Shown here piece after piece: positions 52,697 to 58,587 of a stretch of 58,587 bases of DNA. The DNA lies in assembly GCA_016218665.1 (NCBI GenBank), contig JACRDI010000012.1, positions 1-58,587 of the forward strand. The letters run 5' to 3'. Every line of letters starts with the position of its first letter. Position 1 is the first letter of the stretch. A program made the translations under genes and the position numbers. Below the pieces are notes generated by a model. It made no database searches and was not told the origin of the DNA. It saw only the letters and a list, made by a program, of their open reading frames with translations. Origin of the DNA: Desulfovibrio sp. Its GTDB lineage: Bacteria > Desulfobacterota > Desulfovibrionia > Desulfovibrionales > Desulfovibrionaceae.

Positions 52697-53965
52697 GTGA
52701 TCCTACGACGCATCCGCCAGTTGTTCGCCCACACCCACGCCCCCCGCTTCACCGGGCTGGAGATCCTCAAGTACATCGGCCCGGGCCTGCTGGTCACCGT
52801 GGGCTTCATCGACCCCGGCAACTGGGCGGCCAACGTGGCCGCGGGCGCGGGCTTCGGCTATTCGCTCCTGTGGATGGTCACCCTGGCCACGCTCATGCTC
52901 ATCGTGCTGCAGCACAACGCCGCGCACCTGGGCATCGCCACGGGCCTGTGCCTTTCCGAGGCCGCGGTGAAGCACCTGCGCCCCGGCGTGGCCCGGACGC
53001 TCCTGGGCTCCGCCATGCTGGCGGCGGTGGCCACGGCCCTGGCGGAGCTGCTCGGCGCGGCCATCGCCCTGAACATGCTCTTCAAGCTGCCCATCTGGGC
53101 CGGGGCGCTCCTCACCACGGCCTTCGTGGCCTGGATGCTCTATTCCAACTCCTACCGGCGCATCGAGAAGTTCATCATCGGCTTCGTGTCCGTCATCGGC
53201 ATCTCCTTCATCTACGAGCTGACCCTGGTGGACATCCCCTGGGGGCACGCGGCCTCGCGCTGGTTCGTGCCCAGCTTCCCCTCCGGGTCCATCCCCGTGA
53301 TCATGAGCGTGCTGGGAGCGGTGGTCATGCCGCACAATCTCTTCCTGCACTCTGAGGTCATCCAGAGCAGGCAGTGGAACCTGGAGAACAAGGAAGTCAT
53401 CCGCCACCAGCTGCGCTACGAGTTCGTGGACACGCTGCTCTCCATGCTGGTGGGCTGGGGCATCAACAGCGCCATGATTCTGGTGGCCGCGGCCACCTTT
53501 TACGCCAGCGGGGTCGGCGTGGACGCCCTGGAGCAGGCCCAGGAGATGCTCAAGCCCATCCTGGGCAGCTCCGCCGCGCTGGTCTTCGCCCTGGCGCTGC
53601 TCATGGCGGGCCTGTCCTCCAGCGTCACCGCGGGCATGGCCGGGGGCAGCATCTTCGCGGGCATCTTCTCCGAGCCCTTCGACATCAAGGACGCCCACAG
53701 CAGGCTGGGGGTCGCCCTCACCCTTGTTCCTGCCGCCCTGTGCATTCTGTTCATCTCCACGCCCTTCCAGGGCCTCGTCATCTCGCAGATTCTTTTGAGC
53801 GTGCAGCTGCCGTTCACGATCTTCCTGCAATTCCGGCTCACTGCCTCCCGTGGTGTCATGGGTGAATTTGTGAACTCTTCCTGGCACAATGTCGTTCTTT
53901 CTGCTATCAGCGTGGTAGTGATTGCGCTCAACCTGCTCCTTCTGTGGGACACCCTCTTCGGTTGA
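52697..53965 (+). CDS. mntH: Nramp-family divalent metal transporter (MntH-like)
   Basis: Proton-coupled importer of Mn2+ or Fe2+, 422 residues from GTG 52697. The metal-binding signatures are present: GFIDPGNWAANVAAGAGFGY in TM1 (DPGN) and VMPHNLFLHS in TM6 (MPHN). About eleven TM helices can be drawn. The GTG is chosen because it directly precedes MILRRIRQLFAH and the alternative ATG-less upstream frame enters the GC-rich leader. Proton/metal selectivity cannot be assigned from motifs alone. It lies 35 bases before fdhD without obvious coupling. Confidence 0.93.
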   Translation: MILRRIRQLFAHTHAPRFTGLEILKYIGPGLLVTVGFIDPGNWAANVAAGAGFGYSLLWMVTLATLMLIVLQHNAAHLGIATGLCLSEAAVKHLRPGVARTLLGSAMLAAVATALAELLGAAIALNMLFKLPIWAGALLTTAFVAWMLYSNSYRRIEKFIIGFVSVIGISFIYELTLVDIPWGHAASRWFVPSFPSGSIPVIMSVLGAVVMPHNLFLHSEVIQSRQWNLENKEVIRHQLRYEFVDTLLSMLVGWGINSAMILVAAATFYASGVGVDALEQAQEMLKPILGSSAALVFALALLMAGLSSSVTAGMAGGSIFAGIFSEPFDIKDAHSRLGVALTLVPAALCILFISTPFQGLVISQILLSVQLPFTIFLQFRLTASRGVMGEFVNSSWHNVVLSAISVVVIALNLLLLWDTLFG

Positions 53966-54000
53966 GCCGCGCCCGGGACCACGCCAACAGCGGAGACACG

Positions 54001-54789
54001 ATGACCGACAGCTTCCCGTACGAAATCAAGGAATACACCCTGCACGGCAATTCCCCGGTGGCCATCCAGGCCATCCGCGAGGTGCCGCTGACCATCTACC
54101 TGAACGGCCGCGAGGTGGTGACGCTCTTGTGCACGGGCAAGTACCCTCGGCACCTGGCCGTGGGCTTCCTCAAGTCCGATGCGCTCCTGACCGACCCCTC
54201 GCAGCTTGTGGACGTGGACATCACGGACGAGGAGGCCCGCATCACGGCCAGGGTGACGGTGAGCCACGACCCCTGGGCGGACGGACGCACCATCCAGCGC
54301 TCCATAACCTCCGGCTGCGGCAAGGGCACCAACTTCGACCGCAACGTGGCCACCATCTCCAGGCGCCGGGTGACAAACGACCTCAAGGTGACGCCCGCGC
54401 AGATACTGGCCCTGGCCGAGGAGCTGAAGCGGCGCAGCACGCTCTATGGCCGCACGCGCGGCTGCCACAACTCGTCCCTGTGCACGCCGGGCGAGATGCT
54501 GCTCTTCCGCGAGGACATAGGCCGCCACAACGCCATCGACATGATCGTGGGCGAGTGTTTTCTGGAGGGGATTCCCACCGAGGACAAGATGATAGTCTCC
54601 ACCGGGCGCGTGGCCTCGGAGATCCTGCTCAAGACGGTGCGCATCGGCGTGTCGGTGATGGCCTCCACCGCCGTGGCCACCAGCTTCTCGGTGGAACTGG
54701 CGCGCAAGATCGGCATGACGCTCATCGGCAACATCAAGGCCGACAGCTTCTGGGTCTACAGCGACCCCGGGCGCATCATCCAGGACTAG
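54001..54789 (+). CDS. fdhD: FdhD, formate dehydrogenase accessory sulfurtransferase
   Basis: Transfers sulfur from IscS to the molybdenum or tungsten cofactor of formate dehydrogenase. The 262-residue protein has the sulfur-carrier segment ITSGCGKGTNF (about 100-110), RTRGCHNSSLCTPG near 155-168, FREDIGRHNAIDMIVG and STGRVASEILLK. E. coli FdhD uses two cysteines in a CxxC. Here the corresponding SGCGKG has only one, so mechanism may differ. Start ATG 54001 has CGGAG upstream. With selC in the same window it fits a selenium- and tungsten-using formate metabolism. Confidence 0.93.
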   Translation: MTDSFPYEIKEYTLHGNSPVAIQAIREVPLTIYLNGREVVTLLCTGKYPRHLAVGFLKSDALLTDPSQLVDVDITDEEARITARVTVSHDPWADGRTIQRSITSGCGKGTNFDRNVATISRRRVTNDLKVTPAQILALAEELKRRSTLYGRTRGCHNSSLCTPGEMLLFREDIGRHNAIDMIVGECFLEGIPTEDKMIVSTGRVASEILLKTVRIGVSVMASTAVATSFSVELARKIGMTLIGNIKADSFWVYSDPGRIIQD

Positions 54790-54792
54790 GCG

Positions 54793-55593
54793 CTACCTGG
54801 CAAGGGCGCCCAGCCACTCCAGCACCATGGCCTTCGCGGCCTCCGGCGTGCCCAGGTGGTCGGCTTGCACCACGGCGTAGCGGCTCTTGGGGTGCGCCGG
54901 GGCCTTGTCAAAGCCGTAGCCCGGCCCGGACCGCGAGAGCGGGTCGGCCGCCCCGGCGATCCACAGCACGGGCACCGGCGGGTTGAGCATGGCCGCGCTT
55001 CTGGGCATCACGGCCGGGCCGTCGGGGTCGAAGTAGCTCAAGTAGGCGGCGGCGGTGGCGGTCAGGTCGAAGGTCTTGCCCATGTTCAGGTCGGCGAAGG
55101 TGGACACGCGTTCGCCCTTGCCCTCGGCCACCAGGGCCTTGGCCCGGGCCACGCTTTCGGCGGCCTGGTCCCGCATGCGGCCCGACTCCGGAGAGTGCCC
55201 CGGCGCCAGGCAGATGACCCCGGCAAGGCCTGGAGAACGGGCCGCGTAGGCCAGCGCGGCGTTGGCGCCCAGGCTGTGCCCGCCCACCACAACGGCCGGG
55301 GCCCCCTTGGCGCGCAGTTCTTTCACAGCCGCATCGACCTCGGCCAACCCTTCCAGAAATCCGGCGTTGTAGGCCCTACGCCTGGACCAGGGCATCTCCG
55401 GCGTGGCCACCATGTAGCCCGCCTCGCGCAGGGACTGGGCCAGGCCGGCGATGTATCTGTCCGGCGAGCCATGCTTGCCGTGCAGCAGCACCACGCCGCA
55501 CTTGGCCTCGGCCGCCGCAGCAGCAGGGGCAAGGCAAAAGGTCGCGAGAATGGCGAGCAGGACAGCCACGAAGCCGGAAGACGCGTTGCGCAT
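54793..55593 (-). CDS. Secreted alpha/beta-hydrolase
   Basis: A 266-residue exported hydrolase. The signal peptide (to about residue 29) is followed by a mature part with the fold signatures GVVLLHGKHGSPDRYIAGLAQSL, the nucleophile elbow GGHSLGANAALAY (Ser about 108), VPVLWIAGAADPLSRSG (acid region) and VVQADHLGTPEAAKA (His). It is similar in layout to its downstream neighbour (a tandem paralogue). The substrate is unknown. GGAGGTTCAC precedes the ATG. Confidence 0.87.
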   Translation of the reverse strand: MRNASSGFVAVLLAILATFCLAPAAAAAEAKCGVVLLHGKHGSPDRYIAGLAQSLREAGYMVATPEMPWSRRRAYNAGFLEGLAEVDAAVKELRAKGAPAVVVGGHSLGANAALAYAARSPGLAGVICLAPGHSPESGRMRDQAAESVARAKALVAEGKGERVSTFADLNMGKTFDLTATAAAYLSYFDPDGPAVMPRSAAMLNPPVPVLWIAGAADPLSRSGPGYGFDKAPAHPKSRYAVVQADHLGTPEAAKAMVLEWLGALAR

Positions 55594-55624
55594 GTGAACC
55601 TCCGCGGGAGAAGCCTGGCCTGGG

Positions 55625-56413
55625 CTACTGCATCAGCCCGCGCAGCCACTCCGCCACCAGGCGCGCGCCCTCGCGGGGCACGTTCTGGTGGTCGGCCGGA
55701 ATCTCCTCGTAGCTGCTCTTGGGATGGCTGGGAGCCTTGGTGTAGGCGTAGGTGCGGCCCAGGTGGCGCAGGGGGTCGCGCAGGCCCACCACCCACAGCA
55801 GGGGCACGGGCTCCTTGAGGGCCGCGGCGTTCTTGGGCATCACCGCCGCGCCGTCGGGATCGTTGAAGCTCAAATACACTTCCGCAGTGGTGGAGAGGTC
55901 GTAGTCCTTGTCCAGGTAGATATCCATGAACAGCGACCGCGTGTGGCCGCCGCTGGTGCTGAGCATGGAACGGGCCTTGCGCACGTCCGGCAGAAAGACT
56001 TCGCGGTGCCGGTCGGGATCGTGGGAGGGGGCGAGGGCCACGATGGCAAAGACGCCGCCACGGCTGGCTGCGTAGCCCAGGGCCGCGTTGGCCCCCAGGC
56101 CGTGCCCGGCCAGGGCCACACGGGTGCACCCGGACAGGCGCAGCTCCTCCACCGCAAGGCCGATTTCCACAAGGGCCTGCTGGTAGGTGGCGTCGAAGCC
56201 GCGCTTTTTGGACCAGGGCATCTCCGGCGTGAGCACCGAGAAACCCACGTTGCGCAGCTGGCGCACAAGCTCGGCCAGGGGTTTGTCGCTGCCGCCGTTC
56301 TTGTCGTGCAGGAGCACCACGCCAAGCTTCTCCTCCGCCCGGGCGGGGGCCGCCGCCAGGACGGCGCACAGGGCCAGCAGAAGCACGAGACACAGTGCTG
56401 GAACGCGGGGCAT
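55625..56413 (-). CDS. Secreted alpha/beta-hydrolase, tandem paralogue
   Basis: A 262-residue exported hydrolase, upstream copy of a pair. The signal peptide (1-26) is followed by GVVLLHDKNGGSDKPLAELVRQL. The nucleophile elbow is LAGHGLGANAALGY, where the usual Ser is a Gly-Leu (G-H-G-L-G). The catalytic Ser position is therefore not the canonical GxSxG, and this copy may lack activity. The acid/His regions VPLLWVVGLRDPLRHLGR and ADHQNVPREG remain. It shares the same start, spacing and C-terminal HPKS(R/S)Y motif with the downstream copy. Start ATG 56413. Confidence 0.85.
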   Translation of the reverse strand: MPRVPALCLVLLLALCAVLAAAPARAEEKLGVVLLHDKNGGSDKPLAELVRQLRNVGFSVLTPEMPWSKKRGFDATYQQALVEIGLAVEELRLSGCTRVALAGHGLGANAALGYAASRGGVFAIVALAPSHDPDRHREVFLPDVRKARSMLSTSGGHTRSLFMDIYLDKDYDLSTTAEVYLSFNDPDGAAVMPKNAAALKEPVPLLWVVGLRDPLRHLGRTYAYTKAPSHPKSSYEEIPADHQNVPREGARLVAEWLRGLMQ

Positions 56414-56515
56414 GGAGTCTCCGGCGGTCAGGCGGTCCTGGGGGCTATCTCCCACTCATCATGGAAGGAATATACCCGGTACGCATGCCCTTGGCAACCG
56501 CCGGAATGCGGGAAG

Positions 56516-57169
56516 CTATCCTCCGCAACGCTCCGTGAACTGGCGCAGGCGCTCGCCATAGGGCGGGAAGCCGAAGAAGGCCGAGCCGGAGACCAGCACA
56601 TCGGCCCCGGCGGCCACCAGCTCGGCGCAGTTGTCGAGCGTCACGCCGCCGTCCACCTGGATGAGGGTCTGCGCGCCGGCCTCGGTGATCATGGCTTTGA
56701 GCTCGCGGATCTTGTCCAGGCAGAAGGGGATGAACTTCTGGCCGCCGAAGCCGGGGTTCACGCTCATGATGAGCACCATGGACAGCTGCGGCAGCAGGTA
56801 GCGCACGGCGGAAAGCGGGGTTGCCGGGTTGAGCGCCACGGCGGGCTTGCACCCGGCCTGGGCGATGGCCGCGCAGGTGCGCTCCAGGTGGTTTGTGGCC
56901 TCGGCGTGCACGCAGATGAGGTCCGCCCCGGCCTTGGCGAACTCGTCCACGTAGCGGCCGGGCTCGTCGATCATCAGGTGGCAGTCGAAGAACAGGTCGC
57001 TGGTCTTGCGCATGGCGGCGATGACCGGCGGTCCGAAGGTGATGTTGGGCACGAAGGAGCCGTCCATGACGTCCAGGTGCGCCCACTGGACCCCGGCGGC
57101 CTTGAGGGCGGCCAGTTCGTCCGCCAGGCGGGCGAAGTCGGCGGAGAGAAGCGAGGGCGAAAGGATCAT
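56516..57169 (-). CDS. rpe: Ribulose-phosphate 3-epimerase (Rpe)
   Basis: Interconverts ribulose-5-phosphate and xylulose-5-phosphate, 217 residues. TIM-barrel motifs are SPSLLSADFARL, HLDVMDGSFVPNITFGP (metal His/Asp), DCHLMIDEPGRY, MSVNPGFGGQKFIP (phosphate loop) and VDGGVTLDNCAELVAAGAD. AAGGAG precedes ATG 57169. It is transcribed in line after the Ahb genes with only 27 bases between, so the heme and pentose genes are cotranscribed. Confidence 0.96.
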   Translation of the reverse strand: MILSPSLLSADFARLADELAALKAAGVQWAHLDVMDGSFVPNITFGPPVIAAMRKTSDLFFDCHLMIDEPGRYVDEFAKAGADLICVHAEATNHLERTCAAIAQAGCKPAVALNPATPLSAVRYLLPQLSMVLIMSVNPGFGGQKFIPFCLDKIRELKAMITEAGAQTLIQVDGGVTLDNCAELVAAGADVLVSGSAFFGFPPYGERLRQFTERCGG

Positions 57170-57196
57170 GGCGGTCTCCTTGTATGCCGTAGGCTG

Positions 57197-57655
57197 CTAT
57201 TCGGCGGCCTCGCCCATGGCGAAGTCCACCTTGATCTTGAAGAGCTTGCTGGCCGGCAGGTTCATGATGGGCACGCCCGTCTTCTCGGTGATGCCGGCGA
57301 GGATGGCCTCCACGTCATCGGACGTGGGCGCGATGAGCGCGAACCAGACGTTGAACTTGTGATCGCGCAGGTAGTTGTGGGTGATGCCGGGGTGCTTGTT
57401 CACCTCGGCCACGAAGGCCTCCAGCCTGTCCTCGGGCACCTCGGCCCCGCAGAGGGTGCTTTTCCAGCCCAGCTGGCGCGAACCGAAGTTGGCGCCCATG
57501 CGCCGGATGACGCCCTCACCTTTCAGGCGGCGCACACGGGCCAGCACCTCGGCCTCGGTGAGGCCCACGGCCTCGCCCACCACGGCGTAGGGGCGCGGGT
57601 CCACGGGGAAGTTCGACTGGATGATGTCCAGGATCTCTTTGTCGTAGGAGTCCAT
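57197..57655 (-). CDS. Siroheme decarboxylase subunit (AhbA/AhbB, Lrp/AsnC-like fold)
   Basis: A 152-residue protein of the AhbA/AhbB/NirD-like family. The N-terminal helix-turn-helix (EVLARVRRLKGEGVIRRMGANF) and the GWKSTLCGAEVPED and GITHNYLRDHKFNVWFALIAP segments match siroheme decarboxylase, which removes acetate side chains of siroheme in the alternative heme route of sulfate reducers. The helix-turn-helix is no longer thought to bind DNA in this group. Whether it is AhbA or AhbB cannot be fixed, and its partner subunit is not in the window. GGAGCAAG precedes the ATG. Confidence 0.88.
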   Translation of the reverse strand: MDSYDKEILDIIQSNFPVDPRPYAVVGEAVGLTEAEVLARVRRLKGEGVIRRMGANFGSRQLGWKSTLCGAEVPEDRLEAFVAEVNKHPGITHNYLRDHKFNVWFALIAPTSDDVEAILAGITEKTGVPIMNLPASKLFKIKVDFAMGEAAE

Positions 57656-57667
57656 GAATCTTGCTCC

Positions 57668-58105
57668 TTATTGCGGCAGCAGGGCCAGCTGGTCGCCGGG
57701 GCGGATGGTGCCGCCCTTGAGCACCTTGGCGAACAGGCCCTCCTTGGGCATGACGCAGGTGCCCACCGCGCGCATGATGGCGCAGCCGCTGTCGTGGCAC
57801 TTCTTGCCGATCTGCGTGATCTCCAGCTCCACCTCGGCCCCCACGCGGAAGCGCGAGCCCAGGCCCAGGCCAAGCTCGTTCAGGCCCTCGACGTTCAGAT
57901 TCTCGGCAAAGTCGCCGGGGGTGATGGTGGCGAGCTTCTCGCGCATGCGCATGAGGCTTTCCAGGGCCAGCAGGCTCACCTGCCGGCCGCTGCCCGCGTG
58001 GGCGTCGCCCTCGATGCCGTAGTCCTCGCGCAGGGTGACCGACTCCACGGGCTTCTTCTTCTCGCCCTTCTTGGTGCTGATGCACACGGAATGCACGACG
58101 GCCAT
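57668..58105 (-). CDS. MOSC-domain protein
   Basis: A 145-residue single-domain MOSC protein (molybdenum cofactor sulfurase C-terminal fold), with conserved VSLREDYGIEGDAHAG-like ESVTLREDYGIEGDAHAGSGRQVSLL, GDFAENLNVEG and the Cys in KCHDSGCAIM. MOSC domains carry sulfur or bind Mo cofactor in other systems. It sits 12 bases after the siroheme decarboxylase gene's upstream partner in the same direction, between two heme genes, which makes a role in heme or sulfur chemistry worth testing. AGGAGG precedes ATG 58105. Confidence 0.9.
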   Translation of the reverse strand: MAVVHSVCISTKKGEKKKPVESVTLREDYGIEGDAHAGSGRQVSLLALESLMRMREKLATITPGDFAENLNVEGLNELGLGLGSRFRVGAEVELEITQIGKKCHDSGCAIMRAVGTCVMPKEGLFAKVLKGGTIRPGDQLALLPQ

Positions 58106-58115
58106 GGTGCGCCTC

Positions 58116-58587
58116 CTACCCTTTGGCCTTTTCGGCCATCTTGGCGATCTTCACCGGAGTGTGGGAGCACAGGGGCTCCTCGCGCAGGTAGTGCCCGCGC
58201 ATGGTGGCCGCCCGCGCGCGGCAGCCGCCGCAGACCTTCTCGTACTCGCACACGCCGCACTTGCCCTCGTACACCTTGGGGTTGCGCAGGTTCAGGAACT
58301 GCTGGCTGCTGCGCCAGATCTCCGGGAAGGGCGTCTTGCGCACGTCGCCGCACACGAGATCGAGGTAGCCGCAGGGCTGCACGATGCCCGAGTGGGAGAT
58401 GAAGCAGAAGCCCACGCCGCCCAGGCACCCGCGGGAAACGGCGTCGAGCCCGAAGGTCTCGAAGTTCACCGGCACGCCCTCCTCCTTGGCCCGCTGGCGC
58501 AGGATGCGGTGGTAGTGCGGGGCGCAGGTGGCCTTGAGCTGCATGCTGGTGGTCTTGCGGAAGTCGTAGAACCAGTTGAGGACTTCC
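58116..58587 (-). CDS. Radical SAM heme synthase-like protein, C-terminal part (AhbD/AhbC)
   Basis: Cut by the window edge; about 157 residues of the C-terminus are visible. It continues to the edge through NWFYDFRKTTSMQLKATCAP, and then has the SPASM auxiliary cluster region CGYLDLVCGDVRKTPFPEIW and CGVCEYEKVCGGCRARA, whose cysteines bind an extra 4Fe-4S cluster. Such a layout is that of AhbC and AhbD, the radical SAM enzymes that finish heme b from siroheme. I favour AhbD from the QLKATCAPHYHRIL context, but the radical SAM core is outside the window and AhbC is not excluded. Confidence 0.85.
   Translation of the reverse strand, partial: EVLNWFYDFRKTTSMQLKATCAPHYHRILRQRAKEEGVPVNFETFGLDAVSRGCLGGVGFCFISHSGIVQPCGYLDLVCGDVRKTPFPEIWRSSQQFLNLRNPKVYEGKCGVCEYEKVCGGCRARAATMRGHYLREEPLCSHTPVKIAKMAEKAKG

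Noticed and set aside
55688..58402. 904-residue open frame on the plus strand
   Set aside because: Antisense to the hydrolases, rpe and the heme genes, all of which have strong motifs and RBSs.

Overview
The window is GC-rich, gene-dense bacterial chromosome. The combination of genes points to a sulfate-reducing delta-proteobacterium of the Desulfovibrio type (inference; no rRNA is present to confirm it). The pointers are an Ahb-type heme synthesis locus (siroheme decarboxylase and radical-SAM heme synthase), a CooS/CooC/CooA carbon monoxide module, a selenocysteine tRNA, FdhD, a ferredoxin:thioredoxin reductase catalytic subunit next to a glutaredoxin, and a bacterial RRM protein. Most genes are ordinary and tightly packed, with many ATGA stop/start overlaps and convincing Shine-Dalgarno sites. 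No insertion sequence, integrase, phage gene, CRISPR array or rRNA was seen.

Layout. 1-3362 (+): polar amino acid ABC transporter (permease, lipoprotein binding protein, permease), whose last permease frame runs without a stop into a glutaredoxin, then an FTR catalytic subunit. 3363-4200 (+): a single AT-rich foreign-looking gene for a two-TM protein with a degenerate receiver domain. 4268-6196 (-): RRM protein with a structured leader, and TrmFO. 6250-10933 (+): orphan oligopeptide ABC ATPases, HD protein, SH3/M48-peptidase pair, zinc-ribbon protein. 11076-22246 (-): SH3 protein, Skp-like protein, PriA, then a galU-glmM-cdaR-cdaA-folP-ftsH block that includes cyclic di-AMP synthesis.

22247-26437 (+): the CO module cooS-cooC-cooA with an exact TGTCA-N6-CGACA CooA-type operator upstream, followed by tRNA-Sec and tRNA-Val. 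26505-31477 (+): TrmL, RmlB, RmlD, glycosyltransferase, TatD, thioesterase. 31506-43267 (mostly -): a SulP transporter fused to a zinc ribbon, STAS and cyclic-nucleotide domains; two glycosyltransferase-like proteins; a MarR/flavin-reductase pair with twin operators; GlnS; an ECF sigma/anti-sigma/Spy-like unit; an EF-hand protein.

43608-58587: FAD oxidoreductase, sigma-54 activator plus giant FimV-like TPR protein, MEMO protein, secreted caspase-fold protein, Nramp transporter, FdhD, two tandem secreted alpha/beta hydrolases, Rpe, and the Ahb heme locus cut by the window end.

The strongest candidates for a second look are the AT-rich membrane/receiver-like gene, the complete self-contained CO-sensing/CO-oxidising module with a Cys-to-Ser change at the expected heme ligand, the permease-glutaredoxin continuous frame, the four-domain SulP protein, and the regulatory dyads at the MarR and sigma-54 activator loci.
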